The position numbers were made by a program, and so were the translations under genes. The notes beneath the pieces are model-generated. The model was not told the DNA's origin. It did no database searches and saw only the letters and a program-made list of their open reading frames with translations. A stretch of DNA of 64,000 nt. Origin: Streptomyces sp. ADI96-02. Lineage in GTDB: Bacteria; Actinomycetota; Actinomycetes; Streptomycetales; Streptomycetaceae. Shown here one piece after another: positions 27,777-36,980 of the stretch. The DNA lies in NCBI RefSeq assembly GCF_003846185.1, contig NZ_ML123034.1, positions 3,318,622-3,382,621 on the forward strand. The letters are read 5' to 3'. The first letter of the stretch is position 1. Each line of letters opens with the position of its first letter.

Positions 27777-28781
27777 ATGGAACTCCACGACGTCTGGTTC
27801 GTGCTCATCGCCGTCCTGTGGACCGGCTACTTCTTCCTGGAGGGATTCGACTTCGGCATCGGGGTCCTCACCAAGCTGCTGGCCCGGGGCCGCAAGGAAC
27901 GCCGGGTCCTGATCAACACGATCGGCCCCGTCTGGGACGGCAACGAGGTCTGGCTGCTCAGCGCGGGCGGCGCGACCTTCGCCGCCTTCCCCGAGTGGTA
28001 CGCGACCCTGTTCTCCGGCTTCTACCTGCCGCTCCTGGTGATCCTGATCTGCCTGATCGTGCGCGGAGTCGCCTTCGAGTACCGCGCCAAGCGGACCGGG
28101 GAGAAGTGGCAGACGAACTGGGAGAACGCGATCTTCTGGACCTCGCTCATCCCGGCGGTGCTGTGGGGCGTGGCGTTCGGGAACATCGTGCGCGGCGTGA
28201 AGATCGACGCCGACATGGAGTACGTCGGGAACCTCTGGGACCTGCTGAACCCCTACGCGATCCTCGGCGGGCTCGTCACCCTCTTCCTCTTCACCTTCCA
28301 CGGGGCGGTCTTCGCCGCGCTGAAGACGGTCGGCGACATCCGGACACGGGCGCGCTCGCTGGCCCTGAAGCTGGGCCTGGGTACCGCGGTCCTCGCGCTG
28401 GGCTTCCTGCTGTGGACCCAGGCGGACAACGGCGACGGCTGGAGCCTCATCGCGATGACCGTGGCGGTGGTGTCCCTGGTGGCCGCGATCGGCGCCATCG
28501 CCAAGGGACGCGAGGGCTGGTCGTTCACCTTCTCCGGAGTGACGATCGTGGCGGCGGTCGCGATGCTCTTCCTGACCCTCTTCCCCAACGTCATGCCGTC
28601 CTCGCTGAACGACGCCTGGAGCCTCACGGTCACCAACGCCTCGTCCAGCCCGTACACGCTGAAGATCATGACCTGGTGCGCCGGCATCGCCACGCCGATG
28701 GTGCTGCTCTACCAGAGCTGGACGTACTGGGTGTTCCGCAAGCGCATAGGCACCCAGCACATCGCCGACGCCGCGCACTGA
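27777..28781 (+). CDS. cydB: Cytochrome bd oxidase subunit II
   Basis: A 334-residue protein with about eight membrane helices. It opens with MELHDVWFVLIAVLWTGYFFLEGFDFGIG, the CydB signature with the conserved FLEGFDFG, and has GPVWDGNEVWLL and GAVFAALKT. CydB scaffolds CydA. It starts 18 bp after cydA with AGGAG upstream; the two are translated from one message. Confidence 0.96.
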   Translation: MELHDVWFVLIAVLWTGYFFLEGFDFGIGVLTKLLARGRKERRVLINTIGPVWDGNEVWLLSAGGATFAAFPEWYATLFSGFYLPLLVILICLIVRGVAFEYRAKRTGEKWQTNWENAIFWTSLIPAVLWGVAFGNIVRGVKIDADMEYVGNLWDLLNPYAILGGLVTLFLFTFHGAVFAALKTVGDIRTRARSLALKLGLGTAVLALGFLLWTQADNGDGWSLIAMTVAVVSLVAAIGAIAKGREGWSFTFSGVTIVAAVAMLFLTLFPNVMPSSLNDAWSLTVTNASSSPYTLKIMTWCAGIATPMVLLYQSWTYWVFRKRIGTQHIADAAH

Positions 28782-28830
28782 CGCGCCCGATCCGCACAGG
28801 ATCCCGAGGACGGAAGAGAGGGACCGGTCG

Positions 28831-28866
28831 ATGAGCACCGAGCTTCGTGGGGGATGTTTCACGTGA
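28831..28866 (+). CDS. Possible 11-residue leader ORF overlapping the cydD start
   Basis: ATG 28831 is preceded by GAGAGGGA at 7-base spacing, a better ribosome site than cydD has. It encodes MSTELRGGCFT and stops at TGA 28864-28866. That stop overlaps the GTG at 28863 (GTGA), the same overlap seen at four other gene pairs in this window. This suggests translational coupling of cydD to the leader. Its real translation is unproven; coding statistics mean nothing at this size. Confidence 0.45.
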   Translation: MSTELRGGCFT

Positions 28867-28869
28867 AAC
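28856..28869. other. parS site overlapping the cydD start codon
   Basis: Perfect GTTTCACGTGAAAC. It covers the possible cydD start (GTG 28863) and the stop of the small leader ORF. Read as protein in the cydD frame it gives FHVK. It is the only parS in the window that lies within an operon rather than between units. Confidence 0.85.
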
Positions 28870-31800
28870 CGATCGATCCGCGCCTGCTTCGGTACGCCCG
28901 CGCCACCCGCTTCTTCCTCGCGGCCGTGGTGGCTCTGGGGCTCGTCGGCGCCGCCCTCGTCATCGCCCAGGCGATGCTCATCGCCGAGGTGGTGGTCGGC
29001 GGCTTCGAGGACGGGCTCGCGGTCTCCGAGCTGCGTACGCCGCTGATCCTGCTCGCCGCCGTCGCGATCGGCCGGGCCGTGGTCGCCTGGCTCACCGAGC
29101 TGGCGGCGCACCGGGCGAGCGCCGCCGTCAAGTCCGAACTGCGCGGCCGGCTCCTGGAGCGGGCCGCGCTGCTGGGCCCCGACTGGTTGACCGGTCAGCG
29201 CACCGGCTCGCTGGTGGCGCTGGCGACGCGCGGAGTGGACGCCCTCGACGACTACTTCGCGCGCTATCTGCCGCAGCTCGGGCTGGCCGTCGTCGTGCCG
29301 GTGGCGGTGCTGGCCCGGATCGTCACCGAGGACTGGGTGTCCGCCGCGATCATCGTGGTGACCCTGCCGCTCATCCCGCTCTTCATGATCCTCATCGGCT
29401 GGGCCACCCAGTCCCGGATGGACCGCCAGTGGCAGCTCCTGTCCCGGCTCTCCGGGCACTTCCTCGACGTCGTGGCCGGGCTGCCGACCCTGAAGGTCTT
29501 CGGGCGGGCCAAGGCCCAGGCCGCGTCGATCCGCACGATCACCTCCGAGTACCGCCGCGCCACCCTGCGCACCCTGCGGATCGCCTTCCTGTCCTCCTTC
29601 GCCCTGGAACTGCTGGCGACCCTGTCGGTGGCGCTCGTCGCCGTCACGATCGGTATGCGACTGGTCTACGGGGACCTCGACCTCTACACCGGGCTGGTGG
29701 TGCTGATCCTGGCCCCGGAGGCGTATCTGCCGATCCGGCAGGTCGGAGCGCAGTACCACGCGGCGGCGGAGGGGCTCTCGGCCGCCGAGGAGATCTTCCA
29801 GGTCCTGGAGACCGAACCCCGCAGGGCGGGCACCGAAGAGGTCCCGGACACGCTGCGGCTGGAGCTGGCGGACGTGACGGTACGCCACGAGGGCCGAACC
29901 GAACCCTCGCTGGACGCGGCGTCGCTCGCCGTCGAGCCGGGGGAGACCGTCGCCCTGGTCGGCCCGAGCGGCGCGGGCAAGTCCACGCTGCTGAACGTGG
30001 TCCTGGGCTTCGCCGCCCCCGCGCGCGGACACGTCCGGGTCGGAGGCAAGGATCTCGCCGACCTGGACCCGGAGCGCTGGCGGAGCCGGATCGCCTGGGT
30101 CCCCCAGCGTCCGCACCTCTTCGCCGGCACGATCGCCGAGAACGTCCGGCTCGCCCGGCCCGACGCCGACGACGCGGCGGTGCTGCGCGCCCTGGCCGAC
30201 GCCGGGGCGTCCGACTTCGTGACGGAGCTGCCCGACGGGGTGCTCACGGTGCTCGGCGAGGACGGGGCGGGGCTTTCGGCGGGCCAGCGCCAGCGACTCG
30301 CCCTCGCCCGCGCCTTCCTCGCCGACCGGCCGCTGCTGCTGCTGGACGAGCCGACCGCGAGCCTGGACGGCGAGACGGAAGCGGGTGTCGTCGAGGCCGT
30401 ACGGCGGCTCGCGGCGGGCCGGACCGTACTGCTGGTGGTCCACCGCCCCGCGCTGCTCGGCGTCGCGGACCGCGTGGTGACGCTGGAGCCGCGAGCACTG
30501 CCCGACCCGACCGCCGCCGACCGCGCCCCGACCGCCGGCGCCCCGGGGCCGGCCGTCCCGCAGGCCCTCGCCGGCGGCGAGCCGCTGGCCGCACGCCGTC
30601 CGGACGCCGACCCGGTGGACGTCGCCGCCGCCGGGTCCGCCGTACTGCGCGGGACCGATCCCACCGCGGGCCGGGTCCTCGCCCGGGTCCGCCGGGCCGC
30701 CGGCGCGCGGCGCGGACAACTGGCCCTGGCCCTTCTCCTGGGCAGCCTCGCCGTCGGATCGGCCGTCGGGCTCATGGCCGTCTCCGGCTGGCTGATCTCC
30801 CGCGCCTCCGAACAGCCCCCCGTGCTCTACCTGATGATCGCTGTGACCGCGACGCGCGCCTTCGGCATCGGCCGGGCGGTCTTCCGCTACGCGGAACGAC
30901 TCGTCTCCCACGACGCCGTGCTCAGGCTCCTCGCCGAACTCCGCGTGGCCGTGTTCCAGGGCCTCGAACGCATCGCGCCCGCCGGACTGCGCACGGTGCG
31001 CCGAGGCGACCTGCTCTCCCGGCTGGTCGCCGACGTGGACGCGCTCCAGGACTACTGGCTCCGCTGGCTGCTGCCCGTCGGGACGGCCCTCACGGTCTCC
31101 GCCGGGGCCGTCGGGTTCATGGGCTGGCTGCTGCCCGAGGCGGGTCTGATCCTGGCGATCGGGCTGCTGGTCGCCGGAGTGGGCGTACCGCTCGTGACCG
31201 GCGCCTGCGCCCGCCGTACGGAACGGCAGTTGGCGCCCGCCCGCGCGGCCCTCGCCACCCGGGTCACCGACCTCCTCGGCGGAACGGCCGAGCTGACCGT
31301 CGCCGGAGCGCTGCCCGCCCGGCAGGAGCACATGCGCGAGGCCGACTCGCTCCTGACCCGGATCGCCTCCCGGGCCGCCACCGCGACCGCACTGGGCGGC
31401 GGACTGTCCGCCCTGGTCTGCGGACTCACCGTGGTGGCCGCCGCCCTGGCCGCCGTCCCCGCCGTGAACGACGGCCGGCTGTCCGGCGTCGCGCTCGCGG
31501 TGGTGGTCCTGACGCCGCTCGCCGCCTTCGAGGCCGTCACCGGACTGCCGCTCGCGGTCCAGTACCGCCAGCGGGTCGAGCGCAGCGCGGAGCGGGTGTA
31601 CGAGGTGCTGGACGCTCCCGTACCAGTCCGGGAGCCCGCGGCCCCGGCCGGCCGGCCGGACTCGCCCTTCCCGCTGGAGGTGCGGGGGCTGACGGCGCGC
31701 TACCCCGGTGCGCGTCAGGACGCGCTGCGGTCGCTCGACCTGACGCTGGAGCCCGGACGGCGCGTGGCGGTCGTCGGTCCCTCCGGCTCGGGCAAGACGA

Positions 31801-32411
31801 CGCTCGCGCAGGTGCTCCTGCGCCTCCTGGACGCCTCTTCGGGGACGTACCGGCTCGGCGGAGTGGACGCGTCCGCGCTGGACGGCGACACGGTCCGGCG
31901 CTCGGTGGGGCTGTGCGCCCAGGACGCCCACGTCTTCGACAGCTCGATCCGTGAGAACCTGCGGCTGGCCCGTACCGAGGCGAGTGACGCCGAACTGTAC
32001 GCGGCGCTCTCCCGGGCCCGGCTGCGCGAGTGGGTGCGGTCCCTGCCCGAAGGGCTCGACACTCCGGTGGGCGAGCACGGGGCCCGACTCTCCGGAGGTC
32101 AGCGCCAGCGGCTGGCGCTGGCGCGGGCCCTGCTCGCCGACTTCCCCGTACTCGTCCTGGACGAGCCCGCCGAACACCTCGACCTCGCCACCGCCGACGC
32201 ACTGACCGCCGACCTCCTGGCGGCCACCCGGGGCCGGACGACCGTGCTGATCACTCATCGGCTGGCCGGTCTCGACGCGGTCGACGAGGTGCTGGTGCTG
32301 GACGCGGGCCGGGTGGTGCAGCGAGGGCCGTACGCCGAACTCGTGCAGCGAGAGGGGCCGCTGCTGCGCATGCTGGAGCGCGAGAGGGACACGGTGCGGG
32401 CGCGGGTCTGA
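28863..32411 (+). CDS. cydD/cydC: Fused CydD-CydC thiol reductant ABC exporter
   Basis: About 1182 residues: two complete ABC exporter halves in one chain. CydD part: about six helices (FFLAAVVALGLVGAALVIAQAM onward), then an ATPase with Walker A GPSGAGKST (K373), signature LSAGQRQRLALARA and Walker B LLLLDEP. CydC part: second membrane domain from about residue 615, then Walker A GPSGSGKTT (K978), signature LSGGQRQRLALARAL and VLVLDEPAEHLD. It exports glutathione or cysteine-type thiols needed to assemble cytochrome bd. Start GTG 28863 has GGGGG 9 bases upstream and overlaps the leader stop; ATG 28854 is the alternative but abuts that site. Confidence 0.93.
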   Translation: MKPIDPRLLRYARATRFFLAAVVALGLVGAALVIAQAMLIAEVVVGGFEDGLAVSELRTPLILLAAVAIGRAVVAWLTELAAHRASAAVKSELRGRLLERAALLGPDWLTGQRTGSLVALATRGVDALDDYFARYLPQLGLAVVVPVAVLARIVTEDWVSAAIIVVTLPLIPLFMILIGWATQSRMDRQWQLLSRLSGHFLDVVAGLPTLKVFGRAKAQAASIRTITSEYRRATLRTLRIAFLSSFALELLATLSVALVAVTIGMRLVYGDLDLYTGLVVLILAPEAYLPIRQVGAQYHAAAEGLSAAEEIFQVLETEPRRAGTEEVPDTLRLELADVTVRHEGRTEPSLDAASLAVEPGETVALVGPSGAGKSTLLNVVLGFAAPARGHVRVGGKDLADLDPERWRSRIAWVPQRPHLFAGTIAENVRLARPDADDAAVLRALADAGASDFVTELPDGVLTVLGEDGAGLSAGQRQRLALARAFLADRPLLLLDEPTASLDGETEAGVVEAVRRLAAGRTVLLVVHRPALLGVADRVVTLEPRALPDPTAADRAPTAGAPGPAVPQALAGGEPLAARRPDADPVDVAAAGSAVLRGTDPTAGRVLARVRRAAGARRGQLALALLLGSLAVGSAVGLMAVSGWLISRASEQPPVLYLMIAVTATRAFGIGRAVFRYAERLVSHDAVLRLLAELRVAVFQGLERIAPAGLRTVRRGDLLSRLVADVDALQDYWLRWLLPVGTALTVSAGAVGFMGWLLPEAGLILAIGLLVAGVGVPLVTGACARRTERQLAPARAALATRVTDLLGGTAELTVAGALPARQEHMREADSLLTRIASRAATATALGGGLSALVCGLTVVAAALAAVPAVNDGRLSGVALAVVVLTPLAAFEAVTGLPLAVQYRQRVERSAERVYEVLDAPVPVREPAAPAGRPDSPFPLEVRGLTARYPGARQDALRSLDLTLEPGRRVAVVGPSGSGKTTLAQVLLRLLDASSGTYRLGGVDASALDGDTVRRSVGLCAQDAHVFDSSIRENLRLARTEASDAELYAALSRARLREWVRSLPEGLDTPVGEHGARLSGGQRQRLALARALLADFPVLVLDEPAEHLDLATADALTADLLAATRGRTTVLITHRLAGLDAVDEVLVLDAGRVVQRGPYAELVQREGPLLRMLERERDTVRARV

Positions 32412-32570
32412 GCCCCCGGGCCCGCGTGCGCGTGGTGGACGAGCGGCGGAGGCCAGCCCGCACCCGGTCGGGCCGGAACGGGCCTGTCCCGGGGCGGGCC
32501 GGGCCTGCCGGGGGCAGTGGTGGGACATTCCCGACTTTCCTCCCGGGGTGGGACTCCTTAGGCTCGGGCC

Positions 32571-34331
32571 ATGGCCGAGCCGGATCCGCAGGACCCATCC
32601 GACGCTTCGATCCCGGCCGACGTCTCGAACGCGGCCGATGTCTCGAACGCGGCCGACGCCTCGAATCCGGCCGACCGAGGCCCGCGGGGTCTGTCCGCCG
32701 AACTCGCCGCCAGGGTCCCGGAGCTCCTGGAGGCGATGCGGTCCGTCGGCACCGGGCTGGAACTGCACTCCACCCTGGACCGCATCTGCGAGACGGCGGC
32801 CGAGCTCGCCCATGCCCGGTACGCGGCCATCGGTGTCGTCGACGAGACCGGCGAAGGGCTCAGCGACTTCGTCACCCACGGGGTTCCGGACGCGGTCGCC
32901 GAGGCGATCGGGCACCGGCCCGACGGCCGCCGCGGCCTGCTGGGCGCGCTGATCCACGACCCCGTCCCGGTACGGCTGGGCGACCTGAGCAGTGATCCCA
33001 GGTCCGTGGGGTTCCCGCCCGGCCACCCGCTGACGCGTACCTTCCTGGGCGTCCCCATCCGGGTCCACGGGAAGGTCTTCGGCAACCTCTACCTGTCCGG
33101 GAAGCAGGACGGAGCCGAGTTCACCGACCACGACCTGCACATGGTGCGCGTGCTCGCCACCGAGGCCGGAATCGCCGTCGGCAACGCCCGTCTGTACGAG
33201 GCGGCGCGGCAGCGGGAGCGCTGGATCGACGGATCGGTGGCGGTGACCACCGCGCTCCTGTCGGGCGGGGACGCGGACGAAGCGCTCTCCGTGGTGGCCG
33301 AACAGGCCCGCCGGCTCGCCGATTCGGCCGCCGGGATCGTGCTGCTGCCCGCTGAGGAGGGAGGGCTGGAGATCGTCGCGGTCTCCTCGGTCGACCCCTC
33401 GTACGCGCTCGGGGTGATCGTTCCGGCGCGGAGTCCGGTGTCGGAGAAGCTGTTGGCCGGCGAGGCCGTCTTCATCGACGACTCCGCCACCGACGACCGG
33501 ACGGTCACCGGGCTGGCGGGCCGGTTCGGTCCGAGCATGCTGCTGCCGCTGCAGAGCGGAGGACGGGTGCTCGGCGCCCTGGCGACACCCCGGGCCCTCG
33601 GCGCCCGGCCCTTCACACGGACCGAGCGGACGCTCGCGACCCAGTTCGCCTCGCAGGCCGCGCTCGCCCTGATGATGGCCGAAGCGCAGCGGGACCGGGA
33701 ACGGCTGGCGGTCTACGAGGACCGGGACCGGATCGCCCGCGACCTGCACGATCTCGTCATCCAGCGGCTCTTCGCGACCGGGATGATGCTGGAGAGCGCG
33801 CAGCGGCGGTCGGCCGTTCCGGAGGTGCGGACCGGGGTGGGCCGGGCGGTCGACGAGCTGGACGTGACCATCCAGGAGATCCGGACGGCCATCTTCGCGC
33901 TTCAGCAGTCGTCGGCCGAGGCGCCTTCCGGGCTGCGCACCCGGGTGCTACGGGAGATCAACATGGCGGCGGTCCCGCTGGGCTTCCAGCCGTCGCACCG
34001 GTTCGTCGGGCCCGTGGACTCGCTGGTCGGCGAGCTGACCGGCAAGAACCTCGTCGCGGCTCTGCGCGAGGCGCTGTCCAACGCCTTCCGGCACGCCGGA
34101 GCCTCCGCCATCGACGTGGTCGTCGACGCCACGGCGAACCTGCCCGACGGCCGGGGCTCGGTACGCCTCTCGGTCGCCGACGACGGGGTGGGCATTCCGC
34201 GGGAGGGCCGCCGCAGCGGTCTGCGCAATCTGGCCCGGCGGGCGGAGTCGCTGGGAGGTGCGAGCTGGTTCGGCCCGGGGATCGGCGAGGACGGCGGCGG
34301 TACGACGGTGGTGTGGGAGGCCCCGTTGTGA
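32571..34331 (+). CDS. DevS/DosS-like sensor histidine kinase with two GAF domains
   Basis: A 586-residue cytoplasmic kinase. A repetitive N-terminus (ADVSNAADVSNAADASNPAD, 18-bp DNA repeats) is followed by GAF-A (about 65-205, with GFPPGHPLTRTFLGVPIRV and FGNLYL), GAF-B (about 220-370), a HisKA_3 helix with the phospho-acceptor H393 (DRDRIARDLHDLVIQRLF), and a HATPase with N box LREALSNAFRHAG and DDGVGIP. The GAF-A pattern resembles the haem domain of mycobacterial DevS; I cannot confirm the haem ligand. No response regulator gene is nearby. It lies 159 bp after cydDC on the same strand. Confidence 0.88.
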   Translation: MAEPDPQDPSDASIPADVSNAADVSNAADASNPADRGPRGLSAELAARVPELLEAMRSVGTGLELHSTLDRICETAAELAHARYAAIGVVDETGEGLSDFVTHGVPDAVAEAIGHRPDGRRGLLGALIHDPVPVRLGDLSSDPRSVGFPPGHPLTRTFLGVPIRVHGKVFGNLYLSGKQDGAEFTDHDLHMVRVLATEAGIAVGNARLYEAARQRERWIDGSVAVTTALLSGGDADEALSVVAEQARRLADSAAGIVLLPAEEGGLEIVAVSSVDPSYALGVIVPARSPVSEKLLAGEAVFIDDSATDDRTVTGLAGRFGPSMLLPLQSGGRVLGALATPRALGARPFTRTERTLATQFASQAALALMMAEAQRDRERLAVYEDRDRIARDLHDLVIQRLFATGMMLESAQRRSAVPEVRTGVGRAVDELDVTIQEIRTAIFALQQSSAEAPSGLRTRVLREINMAAVPLGFQPSHRFVGPVDSLVGELTGKNLVAALREALSNAFRHAGASAIDVVVDATANLPDGRGSVRLSVADDGVGIPREGRRSGLRNLARRAESLGGASWFGPGIGEDGGGTTVVWEAPL

Positions 34332-34377
34332 CCGGGCCGTCCGTGCGAGGGAGGGGCGGTGCGGCGGGGAGCCGCGG

Positions 34378-35295
34378 TCACATCAGGGCTGGGGCCGACA
34401 CCGGGACCGGGGCCGCGACTGTCGCGAGCGGTGTGAGGCCGGGCCGTACGGCGGCTCCGCGGGCCGCGAGGATCCGCTCGATGACGACCGCGACGCCGTC
34501 CTCCTCGTTGGTGGCGGTGCGGGCGGTGGCGGCGGCCAGGGCCGCCGGGTGGGCGTTGCCCATCGCGTACGACGTCCCGGCCCAGCTGAGCATCTCGACG
34601 TCGTTGGGCATGTCGCCGAAGGCGACCACCTCGGATGCCGGGATGCCGCGCTCGGCGCAACACGCGGCGAGCGTGGTGGCCTTGGAGACGCCGAGGCCGC
34701 TGATCTCCAGCAGGGCGGAGGGGCTGGAGCGGGTGAAGGCGGCCCGGTCCCCGGCCGCGGCGCGGGCCAGCGCGAGGAACGCGTCGGGGGCGATCTCGGT
34801 GTGGTGGGCGAGGAGCTTGATCACGGGGACGCCGGGGGCGTCCTCGTGCAGCAGTGTCTCGGCGACCGCCACGGTGGCGCCGGGGTCCAGGTGGAAGGGC
34901 GGGTACGACGGTTCGTAGGTGATCCCCGTGGTCAGCTCGACGGCGAACGAGGCGCCGGGGGCCGCTTCGCGCAAGGTGCGTACGACGTGCAGGGCCGTCC
35001 GGCGTTCCAGGGGCCGCACGGAGAGCAGCGTGCCCGGTGCGCGCAGGTCGGTGACCACGGCGCCGTTCGCGCAGATCGCCATGCCGTGGCTGTGGACGTG
35101 GCTGCTGACGACGCCCATCCAGCGGGCGGGCCGGCCGGTGACGAAGAAGACCTCGATGCCGGCCTCCTCGGCCGCCGCGAGGGCGGCGACGGTGCGCGCG
35201 GACAGCGTCTTGTCGTCGCGCAGGAGGGTGCCGTCGAGGTCGGTCGCGATCAGCCGGGTAACGGCGGGCAGAGGCGCATCGGTCGCTGAGGTCAC
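34378..35295 (-). CDS. HAD superfamily hydrolase, Cof type
   Basis: A 305-residue protein. Motif I is [14 protein letters not shown] (nucleophile Asp and acid/base Asp), motif II FFVTGRPARW, lysine motif ISGLGVSKATTL and motif [16 protein letters not shown]. The large C2 cap between motifs II and IV places it in the Cof family of sugar- or nucleotide-phosphate phosphatases. GTG 35295 is used because the domain begins right after it; the frame upstream to 35388 lacks a ribosome site. A close paralog sits at 46046-46876. It is convergent with the histidine kinase. Confidence 0.82.
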   Translation of the reverse strand: MTSATDAPLPAVTRLIATDLDGTLLRDDKTLSARTVAALAAAEEAGIEVFFVTGRPARWMGVVSSHVHSHGMAICANGAVVTDLRAPGTLLSVRPLERRTALHVVRTLREAAPGASFAVELTTGITYEPSYPPFHLDPGATVAVAETLLHEDAPGVPVIKLLAHHTEIAPDAFLALARAAAGDRAAFTRSSPSALLEISGLGVSKATTLAACCAERGIPASEVVAFGDMPNDVEMLSWAGTSYAMGNAHPAALAAATARTATNEEDGVAVVIERILAARGAAVRPGLTPLATVAAPVPVSAPALM

Positions 35296-35469
35296 CGGAC
35301 CATTCTCGCGCACGAGCGTGCACGGGCGTGCGGAGGGTCGCACATATGAGTCGGCGCGTCCCTGATCTGCGGGCGATTCCTCAGGCATATGCCAACGGTT
35401 GTCGAAGCGGGGCGTGGCCTTGGGAGAAGTGGCAGGTGACCCATCAACCTCGCCGGCGCTCTTCGGCGA

Positions 35470-36675
35470 CTACCGACGGCCGGCGGCGAGCCTGCTGAGG
35501 CGGTCGCCGATGACGGAGACGCCCGGACGGGTCTCGTTCTCGTAGTACCAGGGCTTGCGTCGGCGCAGCAGCGCCTCACCGTGTTCGCTCCAGGTGAAGC
35601 CGGGTTTCCGCAGGAGTCTCCGGAACACCTCGTCAGCGGTCTCCGGGTGAGCGGCGGCCAGACGGAAGATCGGCAGTGGCGCGATCGACTCCTCGCGCAG
35701 GTAGGTGCGCAGCAGATCCTGGTGCCGCCTGCGGCCTGCGAGGGCGGGGTCCGCGAAGAGGTCCCGTAGCATCCCGTAGTCCGCGTAGAAGTTCAGCCCG
35801 TCGACCTCGTCGTAGATGACGCCGATGGTGTCCGAGTCCGCCAGCTCCCGCGGCAGCTCGAAGAACGGCAGGTCGGGGCCCGAGAGCCGCCCGCGTCGGG
35901 CACGGCCGGGCTGTGCGGCCACGGCGGCTTCCTGACGGTGGCGGTAGTAGGCATGGAGGAGGTCCTCAGCTTCGGCAGGCGGAAGGATCAACTCGTCGCC
36001 GCCGCAGAAGTCGACGAACGCGGCCCGGTCCTCCCGCATCCGCTGCCACCCCTGCTCGGTCTTCCGCGGGTTGCGAAAGACCAGCTCGGGTCGGCTGGTG
36101 GCCAGGTGGAGAGCGGCACGTGCGACGTCGCCGGCACAGGACCTGGGGTAGTACGACATCAGCCCGGACACCAGCCAGGCCCCGTCGGCAGAGTGGACGG
36201 GTACCAGGCAGGTGTGGAGAAATCCTCCCTTGGACACTCCGCGGAACGCCGCCCGACCGACATTCGAGTACGTGCAGTACTCCAGATCGTCGACAAGGTT
36301 CAGCAGGACGACGGCATCCCCTTCCTTACGCTGAACCTCGAAGATGCCCTCGACCGGGTCACGCCAGCCGAGCAGCATCTCCCGGTCGGCCGCGGTCAGG
36401 TCCTTCCGCCCGGCGACGAACAGGTCCACCACGGTCGAACCGTCCGGCAACCGGTACCGCAGGACGAAGTGGTCGGTGATCCGGATCGCCTCGCCCTCGT
36501 CCAACTGCCGCGCGGGCCCAGCGGCCTCCAGCAGAAGTGGCGTCAGCCACCGGTCGAAGCGGGCGCTCCGGGCGAAGGAGACCAGTCTCCCTTTCAACTC
36601 GGCACTGTGCTCGATGAGATCGGTCAGTGACGGTTCAGCGGCACCCTGATGCGCGCTCTGTACGCCCTCAGCCAC
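35470..36675 (-). CDS. Hypothetical protein, function unknown
   Basis: A 401-residue soluble protein. No motif of a known enzyme is seen. Conserved-looking blocks are DHFVLRYRLPDGSTVVDLFVAGR, AADREMLLGWRDPVEGIFEV, VVLLNLVDDLEYCTYSN and ELVFRNPRKTEQGW; from memory this pattern recurs in unnamed actinobacterial proteins. The C-terminal third (LPFFELPRELADS to the end) appears to be a separate helical domain. GTG 36675 has GAAAGGG at 6-base spacing; the TTG at 36681 abuts that site. It lies 53 bp after a CcbP-like fragment on the same strand, and that pair may have travelled together. Confidence 0.65.
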   Translation of the reverse strand: MAEGVQSAHQGAAEPSLTDLIEHSAELKGRLVSFARSARFDRWLTPLLLEAAGPARQLDEGEAIRITDHFVLRYRLPDGSTVVDLFVAGRKDLTAADREMLLGWRDPVEGIFEVQRKEGDAVVLLNLVDDLEYCTYSNVGRAAFRGVSKGGFLHTCLVPVHSADGAWLVSGLMSYYPRSCAGDVARAALHLATSRPELVFRNPRKTEQGWQRMREDRAAFVDFCGGDELILPPAEAEDLLHAYYRHRQEAAVAAQPGRARRGRLSGPDLPFFELPRELADSDTIGVIYDEVDGLNFYADYGMLRDLFADPALAGRRRHQDLLRTYLREESIAPLPIFRLAAAHPETADEVFRRLLRKPGFTWSEHGEALLRRRKPWYYENETRPGVSVIGDRLSRLAAGRR

Positions 36676-36728
36676 GTTCAACCCTTTCGTACGAGCCGGT
36701 TCCGCGTGGAGTGGAGAGGCGTCCGGCC

Positions 36729-36881
36729 TCAGCCGACCCAGTGGCGGCCGAGAACCGCGGTGGTGAAGGGCAGGTCGCGTCGCTCCTCAAGCATGGTGAA
36801 CAAACCGGTCCGCTGCTTGTCCTCGTTGCAGGAGTGGACAGTCGCCTCTCCGATCATGGCCTCCGGCTCGGCCCTGCCCAT
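36729..36881 (-). pseudogene. Truncated CcbP-like calcium-binding protein gene
   Basis: Encodes 50 residues: MGRAEPEAMIGEATVHSCNE, then DKQRTGLFTMLEERRDLPFTTAVLG, stopping just after at RHWVG. The segment from EATV to TTAVLG matches the first half of small CcbP-type calcium-binding proteins of streptomycetes as I remember them, where the next strand should continue VEVTVE. No frame continues the match after the stop, so the C-terminal half is lost. It could also be a short functional peptide, but truncation is likelier. Confidence 0.5.
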
Positions 36882-36980
36882 GACGCCAGGGTAACGGCCC
36901 CCTCGCGACTCGGCGGTGGCCTCCTGAATCTGCTCCGTCGGCATATCCGGGGAGCGGGAACCCCGCGTATCGTCGGACTC

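Noticed and set aside
26196..33749. A 2517-codon open frame on the minus strand opposite cydABDC and the kinase
   Set aside because: It is antisense to four clearly identified genes, has no recognisable domain and low-complexity Arg/Gly/Gln-rich translation. Such long shadow frames are normal in DNA of this GC content.
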